Notes under the pieces: generated by a model
Told to the model about the DNA's origin: nothing
What the model saw: only the letters and a program-made list of their open reading frames with translations
Databases searched by the model: none
Program-made: the position numbers and the translations under genes
Shown here: positions 1-10,398 of the stretch, one piece after another
Layout of the letters: the number at the start of each line of letters is the position of its first letter
Numbering within the stretch: position 1 is the stretch's first letter
Source of the DNA: Coffea arabica
Lineage: Eukaryota > Streptophyta > Magnoliopsida > Gentianales > Rubiaceae
Assembly (NCBI RefSeq): GCF_036785885.1
Contig: NC_092322.1
Span: forward strand, 39,081,994-39,145,993
Direction of reading: 5' to 3'
DNA length: 64,000 nucleotides

Positions 1-2347
1 AAACAAATGAATTTTTCCGAATTTCCAAAGTTGTCCAAAAACCAACTTAAATTTGTCTTGGTAATGCAAGTTACCAACTTTGAGCTACTATATCTTGGCG
101 CTCAAAACTTCGATTCTTGTTCCATTTATTTCGTTTTAAACTTTGATTGTAGCTCTAATTGAGTTCTAAATTTCGGAGGCTAGTTCGTATTGTGTGAATT
201 TTGCCGGATTTTCAAAGTTGGTCAAAAACCAACCCCGAAACTGTCTTAATGGTCCAAAGCAGCAACCTTGAGTCAATTTTTGAATACCTTCCGTTTGGAA
301 TCATGGAAAAGTATCTTCTAGGAACTATTAGTGCTTTTGAAGAAGTTTTCAACGATATCAAGCTTTCCAATTTTGGACCTACATAGTGCAAGATACGATT
401 TTTCTAAAATTGACACCCAAAGCTGAAATTTGTCAATTTCTTAGAAAATGAGATTTTGGAAACTTGCCTTCTTTTCTCGATACCGATTGAACATTTTGAA
501 CTCGATTTCATGGAAAATGTTAGTCTCTCTCTTTAGACTTTAAAACTTTACTTTTGAGCCTTGATTATTAATAATTAAGACCCAATTCATGAATTCTCCT
601 TAGATTGTACAACCTTCTTTGATAAGTAGGCGTTCTAAGTGATAGTGTATAATAGTTAATGGTTATTTGTTCAGGCGCTCAAGGGGACCTCCAAGAGGAA
701 CTCGGAGCGGACACCTAAAACGCTTGTTTGAGAACTACTCGCTTGTTTTGACTAGGTGAGTGTTCCATATAGGAATACGTAATTGAATAAGTCTAGGACA
801 TGCTTATTTCATGATTATTAAGTGTTAAATGCTATGTGTTAAGTATTTACCATACTCATGCCTATTTAAGGAATGTATACTTGCATTGTATATCTACATG
901 AATTGGTTAAATGATTAACCATATCAAATGACCATATGAACTCGGTACATGCTTAACTTGTTAGATTGCTTACTTAGCCTACTCGGTTTTGAAAAATGGA
1001 GTCGAGTGCGTTCTTTATCGCACTCGTTTTCTTTTGAGATGAATAACTCATGCTTGGAAATGCTCGAATAACATGACTTGGTATGCTATGGTTGCATACA
1101 TCGTTGGAGTGAATCTCCTCGACTCTCACATGGTAAAAATGGGATAACGGCCAATGATGGCCTATTCATGTGACAAATGCCTGTCAATTAACCGTCACTA
1201 CTCAACCGTTAACCGTCAATCGTTAACCGTGAACCGTTTACCAACCCACATGACTATCTGATTACTTGACTATTTGCTCATATGATTTCCAATCTACATG
1301 ACTATTTGATATCCGTGAATTACATGCTCCCATGAAATCAACTTGTATTACTTACGTGCTTACGTGCTAAGTATCCACTTGATTACTTGATTATCATGAA
1401 TCACATGTTATATGAAGCTGTCCACCATTGTTAGGCGAGTGTGTACTTTACCTCACTTGACCTACTCAAATGATGAATTTTACCTTTGGTCGAATTACTT
1501 GGTTAGCTGTGCATGTTGTAAGCTCTAAGCTGAACTTGGGCCCTGCCCTTGGTTACTGACCTACTCGAGCCAGGACTGGGCTCGGTTGGGTAGGTTGGAA
1601 CCCTGGGTCACCGTTTCGGTATACTCGAGTATTACCACTGAAGGGATAAGGTGATGGCCAGTCAAACCGAGGGGATCCGGAAGTCATAAGGTGCAGATGA
1701 CCGACAGAGTTCCACTGGAACACCGTATCCTACCGTATATGTTTACCTTGTATCATTATAATTGTTTCATGCTAAAATGCCAACATGAAATCCTGAGCTA
1801 TGCCTGTGATATGCTCCATATCTGTTACCTGACCAATGTACTCATACCATGACACCTGTCTCATGATAAATGTCTCATGCCATGATAAATGTCTCAAATT
1901 ACTCGTACAATGATTATCACCTCATGATAACATGCCATTGTGCAACCTTGAACCATGCATATGATATACCCAACTTAATTGATTTATTTGAACTGTTAGA
2001 GTGTCTTGGAACCTCACTGGGCTGTGTAGCTCATCCCACGTTGTGGTTTTCTTTTACAGGGTTCGAGACCAAGGGTGCTCGTGAGTAGTACTAAATTGTT
2101 TTCTTTTGGAGACTTTAAGTTATATTATAACGGATGACTATTGTACCCTTTTCCGTTGGATTGTATTTAAGTTTGAAAGCTGTATAATTGTAAGTGTGAG
2201 ATATTTGAAGTACTTTAATTATGTATTGAGGTTACTTAAAGTATTTCGAGCTTTTGAATGATGGATTGTAGTGAGACCTGGCGAGAGCTGGGCAGGCGTC
2301 CCGCGGATACCCTTTGGTTCGCCTTAGGGAGAAGTGGGGCCGTCACA
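1..2347 (+). repeat. 5' LTR (partial) of the Gag-only element
   Basis: Aligns to 6661-9014 with few substitutions and about 7 bp of net indel, some of it in a short ACCGTTA-type repeat near 1200-1240. It ends in CGTCACA at 2347, just before the primer binding site. Short ORFs inside it (for example 201-386 and 1870-2088) recur in the other LTR and show no coding signal. Confidence 0.9.
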
Positions 2348-2349
2348 GT

Positions 2350-2361
2350 TGGTATCAGAGC
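2350..2361 (+). other. Primer binding site (initiator tRNA-Met type)
   Basis: TGGTATCAGAGC lies three bases after the LTR end. It is the usual plant retrotransposon PBS complementary to the 3' end of initiator tRNA-Met. Positions 2362-3267 downstream form an untranslated leader of about 0.9 kb with no ORF of note. Confidence 0.9.
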
Positions 2362-3267
2362 TTAGGTTTCAAATCTTTGTAGTGTATCCTAGACTTAAAT
2401 GTTTAGGATGCCGGACTGTGGGACTAGTCTGAAAGTTAAATGATTGCTTGTACCGATGAAATTTAGGGTCACTTCACGTGGTCTCTACAAAGGAGCAAGA
2501 TAGGGCCAAGTGGTGTTATGGTCCTTACTATGTGATTGAGTAAAGACTTAAGTGTCTTTCTAGAAATGTAAGCTGTGAATCATGAATGTGATAGGTTGTA
2601 AAACCTTTATCTTGATAATTGGAGGGAATTTAATATGTATGTTGGGTAGGAATCTCGAATGTGGTGATTTACTCTTGGGACCGGCCTGCTCGAGTTGTGA
2701 ATTACCTTATTTCGGATTCTTGTACCTGAATACTTGAGGGTGGAAAGCAACCCTAAGGGCTTGACATCTCCATTTATGGGGAATAGGAATGAATTGATAT
2801 TTAATGAGAATGGTTACAGGAAACCACTAATTGTTTGGTTGGGTGGCATAATGATTAAGAACGGGAGATGGAAAATATCGTAACCCAAAAGATCCTTGTG
2901 TTTAGATTGAAATCGAGCATGTTAGGGAACGAGAATCGTCTAGTTCCAATTAATCTAGTGAATCTCTACTTGTGATCTTTCATAGTGAGATGATGGGGGT
3001 AGAATTTAAGAGTTGCGCCTTGGAGATGAATGTACTTGTGATAATCACTTGTTTATTTTTGTTATTGACTTTGACTTGGCATGAACTTTACTTGGCCATA
3101 ACTTGTTTTATGATTTAATGAAATCTAGTTTGTGTTTACTTGCATAGTGATAATGATATTTATATATGTGATTTCTTTTCCTTTAAAGGTTGTTATTGGC
3201 ATATATGTGTAGTTCAACTATGGCTTAGTGTGAGATTTATACATATGTGTATAGATTAGTTGTGAAT

Positions 3268-4593
3268 ATGGAAACTAGAGGACAACGAAAGGGACGTCAA
3301 CCTAGACAACCCCGAAATGAAAGAGTAGCTAATGGGTCCGATATTGATCAAAACGTTGAGCCAAGTGTTGGGAGAGGAAATGATCAAATGGGACAAGTTT
3401 TAACTCGCATGACGGATATCTTAGAACTCTTAGTAGCTCAACAAGGTCAAGGTGTTGGACAAGGAAACCAACGTGGAAACCAAGAGATAGGGGAGGATCG
3501 AGCTTTAGAGCGGTTTCAGAAATTTTTCCCACCCAAGTTTGCTGGAGGACCTGATCCAGAGGTGGCTGAGAATTGGTTAGAAAATATAAGAAATATATTC
3601 GATGCCTTGGATTACACAGAGGAAAGACAAGTTACTTTTGCTGTATTTCAACTTGAAGGAGCAGCCCGAGCCTGGTGGAATGTTATAAGAAACAAGTGGG
3701 AAAGGGATCAAACCCTAAGGACTTGGGTAAACTTTGTACGTGAATTTAATGAGAAATTTCTTCCTCCACTTGTCCAAGAAAAGAGAGAAGATGATTTTAT
3801 AAAGCTTCGTCAAGGAACTTTGAGCGTAGCTGAGTATGAAACACGCTTTACGAAATTATCTACGTATGCCCCAGAATTGGTGGCTACTGAACGGAAGAGA
3901 ATAAGACGGTTTATCCAAAGATTAGATTTGGAAATTCAAGATGCCCTTGCCGCAGCACAGGTTGAAACATTTAGTGACGCTCTCGAAAAAGCACAAAGGG
4001 TAGAAATCACAAAATCTCAACTGAGAGCTTTTCAAGGAAGGAAAAGAGATGCATCTAACAGTACACTAGGAGAAAATGGACCACCACCCAAAGTTAGAAA
4101 AGGAGTGGATGGAGTAGAACTATCACTTCCTGCACCACTCATGATAAAGGAACCAAAAGGGACTACGTCCCGAAGAGCTCCAGTAGGACAAATGCAGTCA
4201 AAGAGGACCTCACAAGCAAGTCAGGTCACAGTGTCCCGTCCAACCTGTGGATATTGTGGAAGGACGAATCATATTGAAGAAAACTGTTGGCTAAAGGGGC
4301 AAAAGTGTATGGGGTGTGGAAGTACCAACCATAAAGTTCATGACTGTCCAAGGAGGTATCCACGAGAAACTACTACTCAACAAGGAAATGGAACTGTCTC
4401 TCGGCAAGTCAATGGAAGGAGAAACCGACCAGTGGCATCTGAAAGAACGCATGACATGAACACACCACACGGTTCAGAGTTGTCTGAGATTACAGAAGGT
4501 ATGAATTTCGAGGACGAAATTCTTTTAAGGAGGGGAGGTTGTGAGGACTCGCAAAAATTTACTTATTTAATATCCTATTTCGAGTTTATCTAA
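3268..4593 (+). CDS. Gag polyprotein (Ty3/gypsy type), intact, fused to pol tail
   Basis: Encodes a 441-residue Gag, the structural protein that packages element RNA in cytoplasmic particles. The ATG at 3268 (METRGQRKG) is chosen over the upstream in-frame GTG at 3247. Residues about 85-220 match the plant retrotransposon Gag domain, including an ARAWWNVI motif near residue 132. Two CCHC zinc knuckles (C-x2-C-x4-H-x4-C) lie at about residues 327-340 and 347-360. After them the frame runs within about 60 codons to NFEDEILLRRGG, which in full-length relatives is the end of pol overlapping the polypurine tract; protease, RT, RNase H and integrase are deleted between. The frame then enters the 3' LTR and stops at 4593. 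There is no frameshift or premature stop, unlike the Tat and SIRE elements here. Such a protein could be mobilised in trans by an autonomous partner (inference). Confidence 0.9.
   Translation: METRGQRKGRQPRQPRNERVANGSDIDQNVEPSVGRGNDQMGQVLTRMTDILELLVAQQGQGVGQGNQRGNQEIGEDRALERFQKFFPPKFAGGPDPEVAENWLENIRNIFDALDYTEERQVTFAVFQLEGAARAWWNVIRNKWERDQTLRTWVNFVREFNEKFLPPLVQEKREDDFIKLRQGTLSVAEYETRFTKLSTYAPELVATERKRIRRFIQRLDLEIQDALAAAQVETFSDALEKAQRVEITKSQLRAFQGRKRDASNSTLGENGPPPKVRKGVDGVELSLPAPLMIKEPKGTTSRRAPVGQMQSKRTSQASQVTVSRPTCGYCGRTNHIEENCWLKGQKCMGCGSTNHKVHDCPRRYPRETTTQQGNGTVSRQVNGRRNRPVASERTHDMNTPHGSELSEITEGMNFEDEILLRRGGCEDSQKFTYLISYFEFI
4527..4538 (+). other. Polypurine tract of the Gag-only element
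   Basis: AAGGAGGGGAGG precedes the 3' LTR start by one base. It is the expected primer site for plus-strand DNA synthesis. Confidence 0.85.
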
Positions 4594-7500
4594 TTATTTA
4601 TTTGGTCTTTTACTCCGAATATTATTTTCTAAGCTCTTGAGGCCTAATTACATGGAAATATAGTTTCATTATATTTTTAAAATGACTTGTTTCAAAAATT
4701 AATTTTCGTAAGCTCGTTTAGTGAAAATAGTGAATACGTCTTTGGAAATCTTCACCGATTGAGAGTACAATAAGATTGGAATATTGGAGACATGTACAAT
4801 GGACCTAAATTAGGTATTTTAATGTTTAAATACTCAAGTGATAATTATTAGTACTATCGTTATAAGAATTTCTCGGAAGTTTCGCGTTATTGCGCTTAAA
4901 TTGGAGATACGCGTTTTCACACGTGCGATTTAAATTGAGGAACGTTAGACCCTTATTTTGGGACAATTGAGAGTGAATAATATTTATATGAATATAAAGG
5001 CATTAGAGGTTTAGTGCACTAGTGAAACAAACGCGAGAGGAAACGAGCACGAAACGCGCGCGTTCGCGCGCTATTGAAAGGTTGACTTTTGGAACCAATT
5101 TTGGCCACAAATATCAAAGCTTTCTATGGAAGCTTATCATCAGCCACCATTCTTCTTTTCCTTCTCAAACCAGCCGTGCAACACCAAGAGAAGGAGACCA
5201 AAATTCCTTCTGCATTCAACTCTCAAACTTGCACCAAATCACTTGAAATTTCTACCACAAACTCACAACAACTTGGAGATTCATCTAGGCAAGGAGAGGA
5301 GCTTCATTTCCACGGTTTTCTTGAGGCTCAAAGTGACCAAAAATTTCTGATCTAGTCATCCAAGAAGGTAGCAAATCATCCAACCCATAGATCTTAGTTT
5401 TTGTAAGATATATTGCACATATACGGTTATATAATCATGTGGGTAGCTTTGTTTATGGTGTAAAATGAAATGGGTGGGCTCTATGAACTCCCACCTTTGT
5501 CTTGGGGACTGATATCATGCTTGATGATGGATTTAATGTTGGTTTAGTGCTTATATTAGTAGATTAATGTTGTATTGTTGGTAGAAAATCAAAGGAGGTG
5601 GTTGGAGCAAAAGTGATCGTTTTACCCCTGCCTTGTCCGACCATTTTTGTGCAAAATTTTGAGGTTCTAATGACTTGATTATGTTGTTTACATGTTATTG
5701 TGAGTGTGTACAAAATTTCATTGAAAAATAACATGATTTGGTTGGTCAAATGAATTGATTTCCAAAGTTAGCCAAACTAGAAAATGAATCCCGTATTGCC
5801 CAGGCAGTCATTTTGTATTGGCCATAACTCTTTACTCCAATGTCGAAATCAAGTGCCGTTTGCGGAATTGGAAACTAGACATTCCCAGCTTTCCATTGGT
5901 ACCAATTTCACGTTCTGGTTCCACTTCAGTGAGCCACACCATTCGAATGAAAATCACTATCCTGTTTCGTTTCTCTCCAGGAGACAGGACAGGACTTGTA
6001 TCTTGATGCTAAAAAACGAGCTGTTTGTGGATAGAATTTGAAAATGGTTTCTTCTGATAAAATTCAGCTTTATGAGAGAGCTTTCCAACGCCATTAACCA
6101 CGCCCAATTCCAAGTTGAATTGAGTGAGTTGTGGCCAATGTTTGAAACTGCAACAGTGATAAAATTTTCCACTTGGACAGATTTGTAACTAACAATGATT
6201 TGGGACTTGTTTTCTGAAGCTTCTTGGTATAAATCACCTATCAAATGTACCTTAGACATTATCTACTGAAATGAACCGTGTTTGAGGTGTTTTATTTGCC
6301 AAACATTTTGAAAATGGAAAAACGGAAATCCAAGGCAGATTTGCCGAGGAACTTCTTGAGACTTTAGTGATTTCGTTAACCAACTTTACGAATGAATTTT
6401 CCTACGAAATTTGGTAGAGAAATATCCCTTATATGGTAGGATAATACTACCAAATTTGGTGCCATTCCGAGTCCATTTCGATGTTCAATCAAAGTCCCAA
6501 AGTTGTGAATTAAACCTGGAATTTACGTAACAGTTTCACATTTTCACTAATTTTGAATTACCATATCTTGGTGCTCGAAACTCTGTTTCTCATTCCGCTT
6601 GTTTTGTTATACTCTTGGATTGCAACACTAATTGATTTCCAAATTTCAAAGGTTAGTTCAAAACAAATGAATTTTGCCGAATTTCCAAAGTTGGCCAAAA
6701 ACCAACTTAAATTTGTCTTGGTAATGCAAGTTACCAACTTTGAGCTACTATATCTTGGCGCTCAAAACTTCGATTCTTGTTCCATTTATTTCGTTTTAAA
6801 CTTTGATTGTAACTCTAATTGAGTTCTAAATTTCGGAGGCTAGTTCGTATTGTGTGAATTTTGCCGGATTTTCAAAGTTGGTCGAAAACCAACCCCGAAA
6901 CTGTCTTAATGGTCCAACGCAGCAACCTTGAGTCAATTTTTGAATACCTTCCGTTTAGAATCATGGAAAAGTATCTTCTAGGAACTTTTAGTGCTTTTGA
7001 AGAAGTTTCCAACGGTATCAAGTTTTCCAATTTTGGACCTACATAGTGCAAGATACGATTTTTCTAAAATTGACACCCAAAGCTGAAATTTGTCAATTTC
7101 TTAGAAAATGAGATTTTGGAAACTTGCCTTCTTTTCTCGATACCGATTGAACATTTTGAACTCGATTTCATGGAAAATATTAGTCTCTCTCTTTAGACTT
7201 TAAAACTTTACTCTTGAGCCTTGATTATTAATAATTAAGTCCCAATTCATGAATTTTCCTTAGATTGTACAACCTTCTTTGATAAGTAGGGGTTCTAAGT
7301 GATAGTGTATAATAGTTAATGGTTATTTGTTCAGGCGCTCAAGGGGACCTCCAAGAGGAACTCGGAGCGGACACCTAAAACGCTTGTTTGAGAACTACTC
7401 GCTTGTTTTGACTAGGTGAGTGTTCCATATAGGAATACGTAATTGAATAAGTCTAGGACATACTTATTTCATGATTATTAAGTGTTAAGTGCTATGTGTT

Positions 7501-9014
7501 AAGTATTTACCATACTCATGCCTATTTAAGGAATGTATACTTGCATTGAATATCTACATGAATTGGTTAAATGATTAACCATATCAAATGACCATATGAA
7601 CTCGATACATGCTTAACTTGCTAGATTGCTTACTTAGCCTACTCGGTTTTGAAAAATGGAGTCGAGTGCGTTCTTTATCGCACTCGTTCTCTTTTGAGAT
7701 GAATAACTCATGCTTGGAAATGCTCGAATAACATGACTTGGTATGCTATGGTTGCATACATCGTTGGAGTGAATCTCCTCGACTCTCACATGGTAAAAAT
7801 GGGATAACGGCCAATGATGGTCTATTCATGTGACAAATGCCTGTCAATTAACCGTCACTACTCAACCGTTAACCGTCAACCGTTAACCGTTAATCGTAAA
7901 CCGTTTACCAACCCACATGACTACCTGATTACTTGACTATTTGCTCATATGATTTCCAATCTACATGACTATTTGATATCCGTGAATTACATGATCCCAT
8001 GAAATCAACTTGTATTGCTTACGTGCTTACGTGCTAAGTATCCACTTGATTACTTGATTATCATGAATCACATGTTATATGAAGCTGTCCACCATTGTTA
8101 GGCGAGTGTGTACTTTACCTCACTCGACCTACTCAAATGATGAATTTTACCTTTGGTCGAATTACTTGGTTACCTGTGCATGTTGTAAGCTCTAAGCTGA
8201 ACTTGGACCCTGCCCTTGGTTACTGACCTACTCGAGCCAGGACTGGGCTCGGTCGGGTAGGTTGGAACCCTGGACCACCGTTTCGGTATACTCGAGTATT
8301 ACCACTGGAGGGATAAGGTGATGGCCAGTCAAACCGAGGGGATCCGGAAGTCATAAGGTGCAGATGACCGACAGAGTTCCACTAGAACACCGTATCCTAC
8401 CGTATATGCTTACCTTGTATCATGATAATTGTTTCATGCTAAAATGCCAACATGAAATCCTGAGCTATGCCTGTGATATGCTCCATACCTGTTACCTGAC
8501 CAATGTACTCATACCATGATACCTGTCTCATGATAAATGTCTCATACCATGATAAATGTCTCAAATTACTCGTACAATGATTATCACCTCATGATAACAT
8601 GCCATTGTGCAACCTTAAACCATGCATATGATATACCCAACTTACTTGATTTATTTGAACTGTTAGAGTGTCTTGGAACCTCACTAGGCTGTGTAGCTCA
8701 TCCCACGTTGTGGTTTTCTTTTACAGGGTTCGAGACCAAGGGTGCTCGTGAGTAGTACTAGATTGTTTTCTTTTGGAGACTTTAAGTTATATTATAACGG
8801 ATGGCTATTGTACCCTTTTCCGTTGGATTGTATTTAAGCTTGAAAGCTGCATAATTATAAGTGTGAGATATTTGAAGTACTTTAATTATGTATTGAGGTT
8901 ACTTAAAGTATTTCGAGCTTTTGAATGATGGATTGTAGTGAGTCCTGGCGAGAGTTGGGCAGGCGTCCCGCGGATACCCTTTGGTTCGCCTTAGGGAGAA
9001 GTGTGGCCGTCACA
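4540..9014 (+). repeat. 3' LTR (4475 bp) of the Gag-only element
   Basis: Starts TGTGAGG and ends GTCACA, so the ends form a short inverted repeat TGTGA/TCACA. This is the only complete copy of the LTR here. Its middle is built of imperfect modules of about 187 bp: the ATATCTTGG block occurs at 6563 and 6750, and the TTGCCG-AATTTCCAAAGTTGG block at 6674 and 6861. A very CpG-rich patch with alternating GCGC lies at about 5050-5075. No host gene was recognised inside. Confidence 0.9.
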
Positions 9015-9190
9015 GTGCCAAACTCGTATACATTTCCTTCAAGGCAGTACATGTTATGTAATCACAAAAAATTAAAAATGACAAACTTATAGACAGTGGA
9101 CTATCTATTATATATGACATTTGTATAGGTTTTTGTAAAAAAATTACTACGAACACAAGAAAAAAAAAATTGGTGTATAAGAATTATTAT

Positions 9191-10393
9191 AAATGCCTTT
9201 CGTAATAAAAAGACTGCACTTGTGCCCGTATTCAAAAATCTTCCCTTCACTAATTTTTTCCCCTTGAACATTTATTATCCCAAATAACTTCGATGAACAC
9301 CTTGTAATTTGCTTTTCGCATGTTTAAATTTGTTTTCTTTCTTTTACTTCTTGTGTGTAGTGAGTAGATATAGAAAGCAATCAATCCTCAATTTCAGATG
9401 GACCAACACTTTATATGGGATGAATTCATTGATTTATTTGTTAAATTCGTTCTTTTCTTCTCTTTTAGCACCTGAACAGAGGCTTTTGTTTCTTTACTCG
9501 CTTTTTCTGTTCGGACAGAATGGGAAAAATTATGATCAATCAAGAGTTTAAAAATTTCCAAATCCCAAGAGTTTACCATCCTATAAGGTATAGGTGTAGG
9601 CAATGTTAGTTACCCTTGATAAAAACTGGATCTAATTTAATTAATCACTGCACTGAAATTTAAACAATGGTACAATATAAGGTGAAGCAGGGCCGCTCAG
9701 TAGAGAGAATAAATAAATGAGAGTATAAAGGTAAAAGTACACAGATTTGTACAGGAGATTATTTGAAATAATTAGTATAGTACTTTTTATGATATGATAT
9801 ATGTAAGATAAAAAGATGATTAAGAAAATGAAAAGATGTGATAGAAATTGTATTTGTGATGCAAGTAAATAATTTTTTTGGTCAAATCATGGCTCAAGAC
9901 CAAGTTTAGTAAGGTATCCATTTACAAACTCAAAATTGATCAATTTGTAAAAAAATTACAAATGCCTTTCATAATAAATAGACTGCACTTGTGCCCGTAT
10001 TCAGAAATCTTCCCTTCACTAATTTTTTACCCTTGAACATTTATTATCCCAAATAACTTCGTTGAACAGCTTGTTATTTGCTTTTCGCATGTTTAAATTT
10101 GTTTTCTTTCTTTTACTTCTTCTGTATAGTGAGTAGATATAGGAAGCAATCATTGATTTATTTGTTAAATTCGTTCTTTTCTTCTCTTTTAGTACCTGAA
10201 CAGAGGCTTTTGTTACCTTATTCCCTTTTTCTGTTCGGACAGAATGGGAAAAATTATATATGATCAATCAAGAGTTTAAAAATTTCCAAATCCCAAGAGT
10301 TTGCTATCAAGAATGTAAATTGATAGAGACACCAATCCTATAAGATATAGGTGTAAATGTTAGTTTTTTTTTTTTTTTTTTTTGGTTAGAGCC
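9191..10393. repeat. Tandem copies of the NLR 3' flanking sequence (769-bp unit)
   Basis: The block beginning AAATGCCTTTC at 9191 starts again at 9960, a period of 769 bp; the second copy is cut at about 10393. Both copies resemble 16240-16842, the sequence just downstream of the NLR stop codon. Shared landmarks are AGCAATCAATCCTCAATTTC, CTGTTCGGACAGAATGGG and TTTCCAAATCCCAA. None carries NLR coding sequence. The region looks like leftovers of tandem duplication or unequal crossing-over around the NLR gene. Short ORFs at 9309-9551 and 10078-10263 are not conserved as proteins and were not called. Confidence 0.75.
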
Positions 10394-10398
10394 TAATA

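Larger units (their letters stand above)
1..9014 (+). mobile_element. Gag-only LTR retrotransposon with giant LTRs (TR-GAG-like), 5' end outside window
   Basis: Positions 1-2347 are repeated almost exactly at 6661-9014; by eye about 6 of the first 300 aligned bases differ. The right copy starts at 4540 with TGTGAGGACT after a purine tract and ends at 9014 with GTCACA, so the full LTR is about 4.48 kb and roughly 2.1 kb of the left LTR lies before the window. Between the LTRs are an iMet-type primer binding site, a leader of about 0.9 kb, one gag ORF and the polypurine tract. No protease, reverse transcriptase or integrase is present, so the element is non-autonomous. The PBS, the TGTGAGGACTCG LTR start and the conserved pol tail before the PPT resemble Ty3/gypsy chromoviruses of the Tekay/Del type. 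Gag-only elements of this kind (TR-GAG) are a described plant class. The target duplication cannot be checked because the left end is missing. Confidence 0.88.

Noticed and set aside
201..2088. Short ORFs in the 5' LTR (also at 6861-7046 and 8537-8755)
   Set aside because: They repeat in both LTRs, have non-ATG starts in part, and show no protein-level conservation.
5031..5075. CpG-rich GCGCGCG palindrome as a regulatory island
   Set aside because: Short, single, inside the LTR, and without supporting elements nearby.
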